The notes: generated by a model not told the origin, from the sequence alone. A stretch of 64,000 nt of DNA from Kiloniella majae (GCF_002118315.1 NZ_MTSZ01000006.1:124001-188000); one strand, 5' to 3'; counted from the first letter of the stretch, positions 43,104 to 53,032 are shown. Translations and numbers: made by a program.

Positions 43104-45353
43104 ATGTCAAAGTGTTGTTCTAATCTCAAAAGTTCAGATGTTGAAACGCCAACAGAGATACCGGCCAGTATTGATCCTACTGCGTATGTGTATAAAAACG
43201 AAGTCGGGCTTTCACAGCTTAATCTAATCGTTGATACCATTCACTGCCCATCATGTATTCGTCTTATTGAGGGTAATCTCAACAAAATGGACGGGATTGA
43301 AACTGCACGGGTAAATCTGTCGACAAAAAGATTGTATGTCCTATGGGATGAGACCAAAACATCAGCAAATGCAATTGTTCGAAAGCTGGATGGTCTTGAT
43401 TTCCCACCAACGCCTTATAATCCGGCTTTGATGAGTTCAGCCAGTGAGCAAGAAGACAAGGCACTTTTAAAAGCAATGGGTGTGGCTGGTTTTGCAGCTG
43501 CGAATGTCATGCTTTTATCCGTTGCTGTATGGTCTGGCGTTGATGATATGGGGCCAGCAACACGTGATTTACTCCATTGGGTATCTGGTCTCATTGCTTT
43601 GCCGACCGTTGCTTATTCAGGGCAGCCTTTTTTCAGGTCAGCAATCGCAGCCCTGAAAACGCGTAGTTTGAATATGGATGTTCCCATTTCGCTCGCTGTT
43701 CTTCTCGCGGTGGGAATGAGTGTTGCTGAAACCTTGCAAAGTGCACAGCATGCTTATTTTGATGCATCCGTTATGCTGTTGTTCTTTCTTCTTATTGGTC
43801 GATATCTTGATCGACGGATGCGTAGCAAAGCACAGTCTGCAGCACAGAACTTGTTATCACTTCGTGCCATAGCAGCAACAATTATCAGAGATGACGGAAC
43901 CCATGCCTCTCTTCCTGTTGAGGCTGTAAAACCTGGCATGAAAGTCGCTATTGCGGTGGGTGAGAAAATTCCTGTTGATGGTACAGTTATAAACGGCAAA
44001 ACAGAAATTGATAGCTCACTCATCACAGGAGAGTCCTTGCCGCAAAAAGTATCAGTTGGTAGTGCTGTTTTTGCTGGCACACTTAATATTTCCACGCCAA
44101 TTGAGGTCGAAGTCACAGCACAAGACGATCAAACACTGCTTTCTGAAATCGTCAAGTTGATGGAAACAGCAGAGCAAGGTCGGGCTAAATATGTGCGTCT
44201 TGCTGATCGCGCTGCCCAAATTTATGCACCGGTCGTTCATATTCTCTCTGCGTTGACATTTGTGGCGTGGTGGGCTCTGGGGGATGGTGGTTGGCATTTG
44301 GCGCTGATGAATGCGATTGCCGTTTTGATTATTACCTGCCCCTGTGCATTGGGTTTAGCTGTGCCAACTGTTCAGGTTGTCGCAAGTGGACTGTTGCTGC
44401 GTCGGGGAATTTTAGTGAAAGCAGCGGATGGGTTGGAACGCTTGGCTGATGCCGATGTTGTCGTCTTTGATAAAACAGGGACTTTAACCAAAGGGCAACC
44501 TGTTCTGACCAACAAAGACATTTTATCTTCAGATGATTTAGCATTAGCAGCCTCCCTCGCCCTATCCAGTAAACACCCGTTGTCAAAGGCGTTGGTCGCC
44601 GCAACGGATACTTCTGCTATTGTTAGGCTGGGGCAAGTGCATGAAGAGCCTGGACAGGGTTTGGAATGTTATCTGAATGATAACAGGGTTCGCATTGGTA
44701 ATCGTAGCTGGTGTGGTATTGGTGGCGACGATGACGGAATGGATGAAGACGCTGTCAGCGAACTCTGGCTATCTGACAGTTCTGGCAAGAAAGTACGGTT
44801 TACCTTTGAAGATCAGTTAAAGGACGATGCGCGCAGTGCTGTTGATTATGCACAGGAACACCTTAAATCCGTAGAGATTCTCTCAGGTGATAGAGAAAAG
44901 GCCGTTAAAAAGGCTGCAGCATTATTGTCTATAGAAAAATGGACGGCCGGGGCCAATCCGAAAGACAAGATTACCTACTTGGATACGTTATCTGACCAAC
45001 ACCATAAGGTTTTAATGGTTGGCGATGGATTGAATGATGCGCCAGCACTTGCGAGTGCCTTTGTATCAGCGTCTCCTGCAACGGCGTCGGATATAAGTCA
45101 GACGACTGCTGATTTTATTTTTCAGGGAAATAAACTTAAGCCGATTGTGGAAGCAATAACGATAGCCCAAAAAGCTCGTGATTTAATTTTTCAGAATTTC
45201 GGGCTAGCAATTGTGTATAATGTTATTGCTGTGCCTTTGGCGATGAGCGGATATGTAACGCCTTTGATTGCATCTATTGCAATGTCTGCATCATCTATTG
45301 TTGTTACTCTTAATGCCCTGCGGCTTAGACTTTCAGAAAAGGGAGTATCGTAA
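43104..45353 (+). CDS. ccoI: Copper-transporting P-type ATPase CcoI (FixI)
   Basis: This 749-residue P1B ATPase exports copper to the periplasm for cbb3 assembly. It has an N-terminal heavy-metal domain with CPSC (Cys48, Cys51) and a membrane TCPCALGLAVP metal site. DKTGTLTKG has the phosphorylated Asp; TGES and GDGLNDAPAL are also present. An N-terminal MSKCC pair may also bind copper. It is seven bp after ccoH and co-transcribed. Confidence 0.97.
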   Translation: MSKCCSNLKSSDVETPTEIPASIDPTAYVYKNEVGLSQLNLIVDTIHCPSCIRLIEGNLNKMDGIETARVNLSTKRLYVLWDETKTSANAIVRKLDGLDFPPTPYNPALMSSASEQEDKALLKAMGVAGFAAANVMLLSVAVWSGVDDMGPATRDLLHWVSGLIALPTVAYSGQPFFRSAIAALKTRSLNMDVPISLAVLLAVGMSVAETLQSAQHAYFDASVMLLFFLLIGRYLDRRMRSKAQSAAQNLLSLRAIAATIIRDDGTHASLPVEAVKPGMKVAIAVGEKIPVDGTVINGKTEIDSSLITGESLPQKVSVGSAVFAGTLNISTPIEVEVTAQDDQTLLSEIVKLMETAEQGRAKYVRLADRAAQIYAPVVHILSALTFVAWWALGDGGWHLALMNAIAVLIITCPCALGLAVPTVQVVASGLLLRRGILVKAADGLERLADADVVVFDKTGTLTKGQPVLTNKDILSSDDLALAASLALSSKHPLSKALVAATDTSAIVRLGQVHEEPGQGLECYLNDNRVRIGNRSWCGIGGDDDGMDEDAVSELWLSDSSGKKVRFTFEDQLKDDARSAVDYAQEHLKSVEILSGDREKAVKKAAALLSIEKWTAGANPKDKITYLDTLSDQHHKVLMVGDGLNDAPALASAFVSASPATASDISQTTADFIFQGNKLKPIVEAITIAQKARDLIFQNFGLAIVYNVIAVPLAMSGYVTPLIASIAMSASSIVVTLNALRLRLSEKGVS

Positions 45354-45354
45354 A

Positions 45355-45630
45355 ATGACGGCTCTTACATTTCTAATTCCAATTGCACTGTTGCTTGGTT
45401 TATTGGGACTAATTGCTTTTTTGTGGTCTTTACGTACAGGACAGTATGACGACTTGGAGGGGGCAGCCTATCGAGCGGTTTTTGATGACGAGCCTATGGA
45501 AAAAAACGATATGGTCACAAAAAAAACTGTTGAGGAAGAAAGTGCGTATGTTGTTCTTGATGATTCAGATTACAACACAAAACAAAAAGGCCAAGATGCG
45601 TTAAACAAGTCCTTTCCTAAATGTTGCTAA
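45355..45630 (+). CDS. ccoS: cbb3 oxidase maturation protein CcoS
   Basis: This 91-residue protein has an N-terminal membrane helix (about 5-26) and a CcoS core ending at GQYDDLEGAAYRAVFDDEP. An acidic/polar tail with a final CC follows. ATG 45355 lies 1 base after the ccoI stop; a longer upstream reading overlaps ccoI and is rejected. The tail beyond residue 48 is longer than in many homologues. CcoS is needed for haem/copper insertion. Confidence 0.93.
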   Translation: MTALTFLIPIALLLGLLGLIAFLWSLRTGQYDDLEGAAYRAVFDDEPMEKNDMVTKKTVEEESAYVVLDDSDYNTKQKGQDALNKSFPKCC

Positions 45631-45673
45631 ACACAATAAAATTTAAAAAACGCACTTTTTGAACTTTAAAAAA

Positions 45674-46177
45674 TCAAGATGGTAGCCCAAATGCTTGAGA
45701 ATAAATCACTTTTCCATTTTCAGGAAAGATGTTTTTCCTGAACTCGAGCCCCATAAATGCTTCCCCTTTGAAGGGTGCATCAAGGTGTTCTGTGGACGTA
45801 TCTGTAAAACCGAACTTGGAATAATACGCCGGGTCACCAAGAACAATGATGCCCGATAGATCTTCTATATCTCTGCAGACTTGAATACCATGCTCTACAA
45901 GTTGGCTCCCTATTCTTTTGTTTTGGTGAGTGGGAACAACAGATAACGGGGCAAGGCTCGCAGTCTGAATTTGTAGATGTGGGGATGTAATTTCCATCGC
46001 GCTAAAAAGAATGTGGCCTAAAATTGTTCCCTCTTCTTCTGCGACCAGCCCAAAAAGAACATCCTCATCCAGATACAATTGTTTGACGAGATCGCACTCA
46101 TCCCATTGACCAAATGCATCGTGGACAACCTGTAAAACCTGTGCACGATCTTTGATCTCTTCTTTCCTGATTTGCAT
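45674..46177 (-). CDS. GNAT-family N-acetyltransferase
   Basis: This 167-residue protein has an acetyl-CoA loop QNKRIGSQLVEHGIQVCRD and the following strand GIIVLGDPAYYSKFGF, as in the YhbS-type group. GHILFSAMEI and APLSVVPTHQNK are typical strands. It converges on ccoS. The substrate is unknown. Confidence 0.92.
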   Translation of the reverse strand: MQIRKEEIKDRAQVLQVVHDAFGQWDECDLVKQLYLDEDVLFGLVAEEEGTILGHILFSAMEITSPHLQIQTASLAPLSVVPTHQNKRIGSQLVEHGIQVCRDIEDLSGIIVLGDPAYYSKFGFTDTSTEHLDAPFKGEAFMGLEFRKNIFPENGKVIYSQAFGLPS

Positions 46178-46186
46178 AACTTTCCT

Positions 46187-46648
46187 CTAGATCGGTAGCT
46201 CAGTAGAATATTTAACACTTCTTAGGGCAAAACGTGAATTTACTGAATTAATAATCGGCAAGTGAAGAAATTGTTCTGTGAGCATACGATCATAAGATTC
46301 AATATCTTTTGCGACAATTCGCAAGAGGTAGTCCCTGTTTCCTGTAATGGTGTAACATTCCATTATCTCAGGGCGGCGATCAACAATATCTTCGAATTGT
46401 CTGACTTGCTCTTCGCTGTGTTGAACCAATGTTACTGTTGCAAAAACCGTCACGCTAAGGCCGGCAATTTTAGGGTCCAGTAAACACACCTCCTTACGGA
46501 TCAATCCCTCATCTCGAAAACGTTTTATGCGTCGCCAACAAGGGGACTGCGAGAGACCAATGGCTGCCGCAATTTCTGCAGTGGAAAGAGAAGCATTTTT
46601 TTGTAAAAGGCTAAGTATTTTTATGTCTAGGGGATCAAGGTCAATCAT
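46187..46648 (-). CDS. Lrp/AsnC-family regulator
   Basis: This 153-residue regulator has an N-terminal helix-turn-helix (DPLDIKILSLLQKNASLSTAEIAAAIGLSQSPCWRRIKRF) and a C-terminal RAM ligand domain. It is divergent from phhA across 130 AT-rich bp, so it probably controls phenylalanine catabolism. The inducer is likely an aromatic amino acid, by context only. Confidence 0.93.
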   Translation of the reverse strand: MIDLDPLDIKILSLLQKNASLSTAEIAAAIGLSQSPCWRRIKRFRDEGLIRKEVCLLDPKIAGLSVTVFATVTLVQHSEEQVRQFEDIVDRRPEIMECYTITGNRDYLLRIVAKDIESYDRMLTEQFLHLPIINSVNSRFALRSVKYSTELPI

Positions 46649-46778
46649 TTCAATTAATAGCCTATTATTGAATAAACTTACTTCTTAAATTCAATTATAT
46701 CGGTTTATTAGAATATAATATCTCATATTTTAAGATAAAATAAACAAATAAAGCAGGGATAAAATAATGAGGTAAAAA

Positions 46779-47582
46779 ATGGGACATCATGGTTCTACCT
46801 ATGAATCAAAAACACCGAATTCCGACGGTTTATATCACTATACCCGATCAGAGAATGAGATTTGGGGGGATTTAATCACGCGACAAAATCAAATTCTGGA
46901 AGGTCGTGTTTGTGATGAATTTGTCCGAGGCAGAGAAATTCTTGGATTAAATAATCGTAAGGTTCCTCAATTGAAAGAAGTCAGTGAGCGGCTTTTTGAA
47001 GCTACAGGCTTTGGGGTTGAATCTGTTCCAGCTGTTATCCCACCAAAGGACTTCTTTGGTATTTTGGCTAACAGACGCTTTCCCGCAGCAACCTTTATTC
47101 GGGTTAGAGAAGATTTTGATTATATAAAAGAACCCGATGTCTTTCATGAGATCTATGGACATTGTCCGATGCTGACAAACCAGTCCTTTGCAGATTATGT
47201 CCAAGAGTATGGCAAGCTCGCTCTTTCGGTTGAAAAGCAATACATGTGGCCTCTTCAAAGGCTTTTCTGGTTTACGGTCGAATTTGGTTTAATCAAAACG
47301 GGTAAAGGAAACCGGATATACGGTGCAGGCCTGGCGTCTTCGTCTGGTGAGGCTGTCTATTGTATGGATAGTGACAAACCGATGATAATGGAGTTTGATC
47401 CGTTGAGTATTTTCAGAACCAATTATCGTATAGATATCTATCAACCAATTTATTATGTAATTAATAGCTTTGAGCAGCTATTTGAGACGATTACTTCAGA
47501 TTTAATCCCTGTGATTGATCAGGCTAAGGAGCTTGGTAATCTAAATCCTCTTCCAGCACCACCAGATCATAAAACGCATTAA
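46779..47582 (+). CDS. phhA: Phenylalanine-4-hydroxylase
   Basis: This 267-residue iron enzyme converts phenylalanine to tyrosine using tetrahydropterin. Iron ligands are His123 and His128 (DVFHEIYGHCPML) and Glu168 (FTVEFGLI). The C-terminal block SIFRTNYRIDIYQPIYYVI is typical. GAGGT precedes the ATG. TATAAT at 46714-46719 is a plausible -10. It ends at a clear terminator. Confidence 0.96.
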   Translation: MGHHGSTYESKTPNSDGLYHYTRSENEIWGDLITRQNQILEGRVCDEFVRGREILGLNNRKVPQLKEVSERLFEATGFGVESVPAVIPPKDFFGILANRRFPAATFIRVREDFDYIKEPDVFHEIYGHCPMLTNQSFADYVQEYGKLALSVEKQYMWPLQRLFWFTVEFGLIKTGKGNRIYGAGLASSSGEAVYCMDSDKPMIMEFDPLSIFRTNYRIDIYQPIYYVINSFEQLFETITSDLIPVIDQAKELGNLNPLPAPPDHKTH

Positions 47583-47605
47583 TCAGATAATATAAACCTT
47601 AAAAG

Positions 47606-47632
47606 AACACCCTCAGAATAGAGGGTGTTTTT
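47606..47632 (+). terminator. Terminator of phhA
   Basis: The 9-bp stem AACACCCTC / GAGGGTGTT has a 6-nt loop, followed by TTT. Confidence 0.88.
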
Positions 47633-47766
47633 CTGTGTTTTGATTTTACTTTGACGGATATATTTAAAATTGAGGCTTTATAGTAGCAATTTTAGTTAAA
47701 TTGTAGTAAGAAACTGTTAACCAATTATCTGAAGATGAAAAAGCTTATAGTACAGGGACGAGCTTG

Positions 47767-48036
47767 ATGCATCAGGGGGCCATAAAAAATACAACGGATA
47801 TTGAGGCTGTGCTTAAACGCGAGCAGCCCAAGCATCTGTCATTGGTGCACGACCCAAACAGTAAATGGGCTGTACTAACCAAACAGGCTCACCGTATTTT
47901 CCATTATCGTTTGACCCAACATAATCTGTCAGAAAATGACAGGGAATCTTTGATGCTTGCGCGTAATGAACTCATGGCTTTGGCAAAATCCCTGAAAGCT
48001 GTCTCGTCTGTACAGAATGTGCTTAACGAAGATTAA
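47767..48036 (+). CDS. Hypothetical protein
   Basis: This 89-residue basic, helical protein has no signal peptide. The core KWAVLTKQAHRIFHYRLTQHNLSENDRESLMLARNELMALAKSL suggests a helical hairpin. ATG 47767 is preferred over the TTG just before it. Its 3' end overlaps the convergent YigZ-family gene by 14 bp. I do not recognise the family. Confidence 0.6.
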   Translation: MHQGAIKNTTDIEAVLKREQPKHLSLVHDPNSKWAVLTKQAHRIFHYRLTQHNLSENDRESLMLARNELMALAKSLKAVSSVQNVLNED

Positions 48037-48586
48037 GTTTTCCCTGTAATTCGGATAATTTCTCTTCCACGCTCTCTACAACAAATGTTGCCCCAGCACT
48101 GCCGAAATCTTTCTGGAGTATTTCTATACCGATTTGATTACAGAGATATTCCGCATGAGGTATCGATTTGAAAGGCAGATCAATTTCCAATTTGTGTAAC
48201 TTTACATAAGTAAGGAGGCTTGCTTCCTGAATAACCTGTTTCGTACTTTCGCTGTAAGCGCGAACCAAGCCGCCGGTACCCAACTTGGTACCACCAAAAT
48301 AACGTACTGTAATGACAGCAGTGTTAATTAAGTTGTTACCTTGCAAAACTTTAAGGGTTGGAGGACCTGATGTCCCGGAAGGTTCACCATCATCGCTGGA
48401 CCCTTCTTCTATTTGATCGTAATGATTTAAGCGTCTGAAGGCCCATACGTGATGATTTGCTTTTTTGTGCTCGTCTCGTAATTCTGCTAAGCGGTTTTCA
48501 AAAAATGAAACAGGCATCAAGAAAGAGATAAAACGGGATTTCTTCTCGTCTATTTCGGTTACATTTTCGCAGGTAACATAAAACAT
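48023..48586 (-). CDS. YigZ/IMPACT (UPF0029) family protein
   Basis: This 187-residue protein has the block ITVRYFGGTKLGTGGLVRAYSES and SSDDGEPSGTSGPP of the YigZ N-domain. A C-terminal DUF1949-like ferredoxin fold follows. Homologues have been linked to proline dipeptidase and translation control; function here is open. It lies 2 bp after the ABC ATPase gene. Confidence 0.92.
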   Translation of the reverse strand: MFYVTCENVTEIDEKKSRFISFLMPVSFFENRLAELRDEHKKANHHVWAFRRLNHYDQIEEGSSDDGEPSGTSGPPTLKVLQGNNLINTAVITVRYFGGTKLGTGGLVRAYSESTKQVIQEASLLTYVKLHKLEIDLPFKSIPHAEYLCNQIGIEILQKDFGSAGATFVVESVEEKLSELQGKLNLR

Positions 48587-48587
48587 T

Positions 48588-49367
48588 TTACTTGGTCAGG
48601 ACAGCAATGGGGCCCTCTGCTGACTTGTGTATAAACTGTTGAACATAAGGGTTATCAGTCTTATCGAGATCAGCCGTTGGCCCATGCCACACAACCTTTC
48701 CTTCGTGTAGCATTAAAATCTTTGTAGAGATATTACGTGCAGAATCTAAATCACTGCTGATAATAATTGATGTGGAAAAGTGTTCTTTAGCCTGCTGATT
48801 GATGAGTTGGCTAATAGAATTACTCATAATTGGGTCAAGTCCGGCTGTTGGCTCATCGAGGAATAAGAATTCAGGGTTCCCCGCAAATGCCCTGGCCAGC
48901 CCAACCCTTTTTTGCATGCCGCCAGATAGTTCGGCGGGAAACAGATCGGCGACTTCTGGTTTTAGCCCGACCTGATCTAACTGCTTAATAACCGTTACTT
49001 TGGCTTCCTTTTTATTTGCATTATGTTTTTCTAGCTCTTTAAAAGCAATGTTCTCCCACACTGTCATGGAATCAAAAAGGGCAGATTGCTGAAAAAGCAT
49101 GCCAAAACGATCGAGAAAATTCTGAGAATTATCTTCTAGTTCTTCTTTGGAGTATCCATTAATGAAAATTTCGCCAGTATCATATGGAATAATGCCGAGC
49201 AGCGTTTTAAGTAACAGCGTTTTCCCACTACCGGAGGCACCGATAATGACTAGAGTTTCCCCAGAATCAACTGTCAGATCGGCAATATCAAGAGCCTTCA
49301 GGCCGTTAAAGCTTTTACATAGATTTTTGATTTTTAATGCATTTTTTGATTTTGTGTTTTCGGTCAT
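48588..49367 (-). CDS. MlaF-like ABC transporter ATP-binding protein (orphan)
   Basis: This 259-residue ATPase has Walker A GASGSGKT, signature LSGGMQKRVGLARA and Walker B FLFLDEPTAGLDP. The Mla/Ttg2 type is suggested by FQQSALFDSMTVWENIAF, and retrograde lipid transport is the usual job. However, no MlaE permease or MlaD substrate protein is adjacent; its only operon partner is the YigZ-family gene. The permease must be elsewhere, or the ATPase has another use. Confidence 0.88.
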   Translation of the reverse strand: MTENTKSKNALKIKNLCKSFNGLKALDIADLTVDSGETLVIIGASGSGKTLLLKTLLGIIPYDTGEIFINGYSKEELEDNSQNFLDRFGMLFQQSALFDSMTVWENIAFKELEKHNANKKEAKVTVIKQLDQVGLKPEVADLFPAELSGGMQKRVGLARAFAGNPEFLFLDEPTAGLDPIMSNSISQLINQQAKEHFSTSIIISSDLDSARNISTKILMLHEGKVVWHGPTADLDKTDNPYVQQFIHKSAEGPIAVLTK

Positions 49368-49471
49368 TATACCGACAGATCCTTAAATCCCCTATTTATA
49401 GGGCAAAGATTATCATAGTAGAACAATAATACCAGTCCGATAAGCCATTGAATCTGTGAACAGATAGAGAA

Positions 49472-49508
49472 TTAAAAAAACCTCTGACCTTATAAAAGAT
49501 CAGAGGTT
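49472..49508 (-). terminator. Terminator of tRNA-Pro
   Basis: An 11-bp stem (49479-49489 with 49498-49508, G-U included) is followed on minus by a run of seven T residues. Confidence 0.92.
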
Positions 49509-49514
49509 CCATTT

Positions 49515-49591
49515 TGGTCGGAGTAGCAGGATTCGAACCTGCGACCCCTTGGCCCCCAGCCAAGTGCGCTACCAGACTGCGCTATACTCCG
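49515..49591 (-). tRNA. tRNA-Pro (anticodon GGG)
   Basis: A 77-nt tRNA read on minus has acceptor CGGAGTA paired with TACTCCG. The anticodon arm CTTGG-CTGGGGG-CCAAG has anticodon GGG, and the T arm is GCAGGTTCGAATCCTGC. A CCA end is encoded. It reads CCC/CCT proline codons. TATAAT at 49634-49639 is a good -10. Confidence 0.97.
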
Positions 49592-49633
49592 ATAGAGAAA
49601 AGCCATAACACTTTGATCAGCGCTATCTTGGCA

Positions 49634-49659
49634 TTATATACATTCGCAAAAAGTGCAAG
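49634..49659 (-). promoter_or_regulatory. Promoter of tRNA-Pro
   Basis: On minus a perfect TATAAT -10 sits 43 bp before the tRNA. TTGCAC upstream is only 14 bp away, so the -35 is weak or different. Confidence 0.5.
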
Positions 49660-49690
49660 GCAATGGTATTTGATCGAAAAAACTGAAAAA

Positions 49691-50128
49691 TTAGTCTAAA
49701 AGAGCACGAATGGATTTTAATTCGTTTAAAACTTCTTTTTGTCTCTCAGGTGATAAGCCAAGAACTTGATCTACTAGGCTCTTTTCGTCTCTTTTATCGT
49801 TTTTACTTTTTTCAACGACAGTACTTTTAGGAGCTGTTTTTTCTTCATTAAGAGAACTATTCGCCTTTAAGGAACCTTCTTTAAAGAGCTTTTGCACACC
49901 TTTGATGGTATAGCCGTCTTTGTACAAGAGGTCCCTTATCTGACGAAGTATTTTCAGATCTTCCGGGCGGTAATAACGCCTGCGTCCTGCGCGTTTCAAT
50001 GGTTTGACCTGGGGGAATTTAGTTTCCCAGAACCGCAGCACATGCTGAGGAACATCCAAGTCGCCAGATACTTCGCTAATCGTCCGGAACGCAGCCGCAG
50101 ATTTGCTTGAGGTTTCCGCAGCAGACAT
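49691..50128 (-). CDS. MerR-family transcriptional regulator
   Basis: This 145-residue protein has an N-terminal MerR domain ([44 protein letters not shown]). An acidic/Lys linker and a C-terminal helix ([24 protein letters not shown]) follow. It sits next to ihfA, as is usual in alphaproteobacteria. The target is unknown. Confidence 0.93.
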   Translation of the reverse strand: MSAAETSSKSAAAFRTISEVSGDLDVPQHVLRFWETKFPQVKPLKRAGRRRYYRPEDLKILRQIRDLLYKDGYTIKGVQKLFKEGSLKANSSLNEEKTAPKSTVVEKSKNDKRDEKSLVDQVLGLSPERQKEVLNELKSIRALLD

Positions 50129-50202
50129 TTGCAGATTAAACTCCTGCTTTTCTAGGTTTTGTCAGTATTTACCGACGCGTTCCGATAATAAATACGATCT
50201 TT

Positions 50203-50499
50203 TTAAGAAAGAGATGTATTTATCTTATTTTTCAAAACGTGAGATGCTCGGAACACGAGAACTCTGCGTGGTAAAATTGGAACTTCTTCCCCAGTTTTTG
50301 GGTTACGTCCAATACGTTCGCCTTTTTCACGAACGGCAAAACTACCAAAAGATGATATTTTAACCGAATCACCTTTGATCAAGGTGTCAGAAATTTCATT
50401 CAATACAGATTCTACTAAATCTGCAGACTCATTTCTGGATAGGCCAACTTCTTGATATACGGCTTCACTGAGATCAGCACGAGTGACTGTAGTGCTCAT
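50203..50499 (-). CDS. ihfA: Integration host factor alpha subunit
   Basis: This 98-residue DNA-bending protein has the HU/IHF core. [30 protein letters not shown] is the beta arm that inserts into the minor groove. It follows fabH after 154 bp, a conserved order. Confidence 0.96.
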   Translation of the reverse strand: MSTTVTRADLSEAVYQEVGLSRNESADLVESVLNEISDTLIKGDSVKISSFGSFAVREKGERIGRNPKTGEEVPILPRRVLVFRASHVLKNKINTSLS

Positions 50500-50653
50500 A
50501 ATGAAGTTCCACTCCCCTTGTTATCGTTATGTGAGTTTACCAGAAAAATAGGTAACTCATATGATATACAAGGCAATTTTGCTAAACTTTTCAGGAAATT
50601 ACAAGTTTTATCTCGAAAAGATGTCATAAAACATTGTTTCGAATAGGCCCTGA

Positions 50654-51628
50654 TCACCAGCGTATAAGAGCAGATCCCCAAGTAAAACCACCGCCCATAG
50701 CGGCCATCATGATCATATCACCACGTTTAATTCGACCATCATAAACGGCTTCTGTTAACGCCAGTGGGATCGAAGCAGCTGAAGTATTTGCGTGCTTATC
50801 AACGGTAACAACGACACGATCTTTGGGCAGTTTGAGTTTTTTACCCATTGCTTCGATAATACGGATATTTGCCTGGTGAGGAACGAGCCAGTCAATAGCT
50901 TCTGGTGCTAACCCTGATTGCTTTAAAGCTGTATCAATAGCTTCGGGCATTCTGGTCACAGCTTGACGGAAAACTTCTTTTCCTTCCATTCTGAGAAGGC
51001 CGGTTGTTCCCGTTGAAGACGGCCCACCATCAACATAGAGGGCATCATGACACCGTCCGTCCGCATAAATATGCGTACTTAAGATACCGCTGTCGTTTGT
51101 ATCTCCGTTCCCCTCTTCAGCCTGGAGCACAATGGCCCCTGCCCCGTCGCCGAAAAGAACGCAGGTAGAACGATCTTCCCAATCAAGAATACGGGAAAAG
51201 GTTTCTGCACCAATAAGTAATGCTGTTTTTGCTTGTCCGGTTTGGATCAGACTGTCAACAACTGATAAGCCATAGACAAAACCACTACAGACCGCTTGTA
51301 GGTCAAAGGCTGCGCCTCTGGTAACGCCCAGGTTTTTCTGGACGACAGTTGCTGTGGCGGGGAAAGTTTCATCAGGAGTAGCAGTCGCACAGACAATCAA
51401 ATCAACTTCAGAAACATCAATATCGGCATGTTCCAGTGCAGCCAAAGCTGCTTTTGTCGCCAGATCAGACGTTAGCTCATTATCGCCAGCGATATATCTG
51501 TGTCGAATACCTGTGCGTTGACGGATCCATTCATCTGATGTGTCAACACGTTCAGCCAATTGATCATTCGTGAGGATACGCTCGGGTAAATAAGAGCCAC
51601 AGCCTTTGATATTTGCACGCACTATCAT
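50654..51628 (-). CDS. fabH: Beta-ketoacyl-ACP synthase III
   Basis: This 324-residue enzyme starts fatty acid synthesis by condensing acetyl-CoA with malonyl-ACP. The triad is Cys114 (QAVCSGF), His251 (VPHQAN) and Asn281 (HANTSAAS). It overlaps plsX by 4 bp (ATGA). The length is standard. Confidence 0.97.
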   Translation of the reverse strand: MIVRANIKGCGSYLPERILTNDQLAERVDTSDEWIRQRTGIRHRYIAGDNELTSDLATKAALAALEHADIDVSEVDLIVCATATPDETFPATATVVQKNLGVTRGAAFDLQAVCSGFVYGLSVVDSLIQTGQAKTALLIGAETFSRILDWEDRSTCVLFGDGAGAIVLQAEEGNGDTNDSGILSTHIYADGRCHDALYVDGGPSSTGTTGLLRMEGKEVFRQAVTRMPEAIDTALKQSGLAPEAIDWLVPHQANIRIIEAMGKKLKLPKDRVVVTVDKHANTSAASIPLALTEAVYDGRIKRGDMIMMAAMGGGFTWGSALIRW

Positions 51629-52671
51629 TCAAACCCAGCCTGCTCATTAATCGGTTCGCGTGTTAACGAATCGAAATCTTCACGAATTTTTGTAACAATA
51701 TCCTGATCACGCATATCAACAGCAACACCGATTGCATTGGCAAATCCAATTGCGTCTGTACCACCATGGCTTTTAACGGCAATACCGTTCAGACCAAGAA
51801 AGATAGCCCCATTATACAAGCGGGGGTCAACACGTTTCTTTAATTTATTAAGGGCAGAACTCGCCAATAGATATCCAAGGCTGGCTAAGAAGCTGCTTTT
51901 GAATGTTTGTCTGAAAAACTCTGAAATGAGTTTAGCAGTACCTTCGGCAGTTTTTAGCGCAACATTACCGGTAAAGCCGTCTGTTACAATAACATCGACA
52001 GTACCCTTGCCAATGTCGTCACCTTCGACAAAACCAACAAAGTCACCCGGGAGATCTGCCTTGCGCAACATAGAGCTTGCGACTTGCAGGTACTCATGCC
52101 CCTTAACATCTTCGGATCCGACATTCAGAATGCCAACAGAAGGTTCCTGTACGCCAAGAACACAACGGGCAAAAGCATTACCCATCACCGCAAAATCGAC
52201 GAGATTATCAGCATCACAGCTAAGGTTAGCCCCTAAATCCAACATGAGGGATTCCCCACGTAACGTTGGAAAGAAAGAGGCGATTGCCGGACGGTCAACG
52301 CCAGGGAGAGTTTTCAGGACAAATTTTGACATGGCCATAAGAGCACCAGTATTTCCGGCGGAAACTACACCATCCGCACGGCCATCCTGTACTGCGTTTA
52401 TGGCAAGACGCATTGATGACTTACGCCCAGAGCGCAAGGCCACAGCAGGTTTATCATCACTGAGAACTTTGTCCTCTGTATGAATAAAATCAACGACGTC
52501 TTTTAATTTGGTCGTTTTTTCCAGCAGAGGCATAACCTCTTGCTCTCGACCAAACATGAGAAATCTGACGTTAGGATATCTCTGTGAAGCAATTTCTGCT
52601 CCCTGTACAACGATATCCGGTGCGTCATCACCTCCCATTGCATCTAAGGCTATGGTTATGCTAGCGCTCAC
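51625..52671 (-). CDS. plsX: Phosphate acyltransferase PlsX
   Basis: This 348-residue enzyme makes acyl phosphate from acyl-ACP for phospholipid synthesis. Its start is [15 protein letters not shown], and [11 protein letters not shown] and [13 protein letters not shown] are also present. GTG 52671 is chosen: a longer reading from 52737 would run through the rpmF terminator and adds residues foreign to the family. GGGAAA precedes it. It overlaps fabH. Confidence 0.95.
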   Translation of the reverse strand: MSASITIALDAMGGDDAPDIVVQGAEIASQRYPNVRFLMFGREQEVMPLLEKTTKLKDVVDFIHTEDKVLSDDKPAVALRSGRKSSMRLAINAVQDGRADGVVSAGNTGALMAMSKFVLKTLPGVDRPAIASFFPTLRGESLMLDLGANLSCDADNLVDFAVMGNAFARCVLGVQEPSVGILNVGSEDVKGHEYLQVASSMLRKADLPGDFVGFVEGDDIGKGTVDVIVTDGFTGNVALKTAEGTAKLISEFFRQTFKSSFLASLGYLLASSALNKLKKRVDPRLYNGAIFLGLNGIAVKSHGGTDAIGFANAIGVAVDMRDQDIVTKIREDFDSLTREPINEQAGFE

Positions 52672-52698
52672 TGGTTTCCCGCTTGTCAAATTGATCCA

Positions 52699-52732
52699 TA
52701 AAAGAAAGGCCGACCATCGCAATGATCGGCCT
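52699..52732 (-). terminator. Terminator between rpmF and plsX
   Basis: The stem AGGCCGATCA / TGGTCGGCCT has a 6-nt loop, then TTTCTTTT on minus. It likely lets most transcripts stop after rpmF while some read on to plsX. Confidence 0.88.
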
Positions 52733-52758
52733 ATCACAAAAGACTATTTTGACAAGCC

Positions 52759-52938
52759 TTAGGCTTCAGCTTCTGCTACGTCACGGCCATCATAAGTGCC
52801 GCATGAAGCGCAAACATGGTGTGGGCGTTTCAGCTCACCACAGCTTGGGCATTCTTGTGAAACGCTTGCTGGAAGCGCATCGTGTGACCGACGCTGACCG
52901 CGACGGGAATTACTAATCTTACTCTTTGGAACAGCCAT
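52759..52938 (-). CDS. rpmF: 50S ribosomal protein L32
   Basis: The 59-residue protein starts [20 protein letters not shown] and has a zinc ribbon with Cys30, Cys33, Cys43 and Cys46. It is the conserved partner of plsX and of the upstream YceD-like gene. A good promoter lies about 43-71 bp upstream. Confidence 0.97.
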   Translation of the reverse strand: MAVPKSKISNSRRGQRRSHDALPASVSQECPSCGELKRPHHVCASCGTYDGRDVAEAEA

Positions 52939-52980
52939 TGCTCTAACTCTCGCATTTAGCTTTAATAAAAAACTCGCCGC

Positions 52981-53009
52981 TTATTAACGAATAACTACGT
53001 CCACGGCAA
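52981..53009 (-). promoter_or_regulatory. Promoter of rpmF
   Basis: On minus, TTGCCG (53004-53009) and TAATAA (52981-52986) have a 17-bp spacer, just upstream of rpmF. Confidence 0.6.
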
Positions 53010-53032
53010 GCCCTAACTAAGGTAAAGATACC

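Noticed and set aside
49514-49699. 61-codon plus ORF
   Set aside because: It overlaps tRNA-Pro on the other strand; its VAGFEPATPWPPAKCATRLRY start is the typical false translation of a tRNA complement.
51737-52483. 248-codon plus-strand ORF opposite plsX
   Set aside because: It is a shadow of the well-conserved plsX coding strand, with a low-complexity Arg/Pro/Ser-rich translation and no recognisable domain.
52672-52737. Longer PlsX start at 52737
   Set aside because: It would translate through the rpmF terminator hairpin and add residues foreign to the family.
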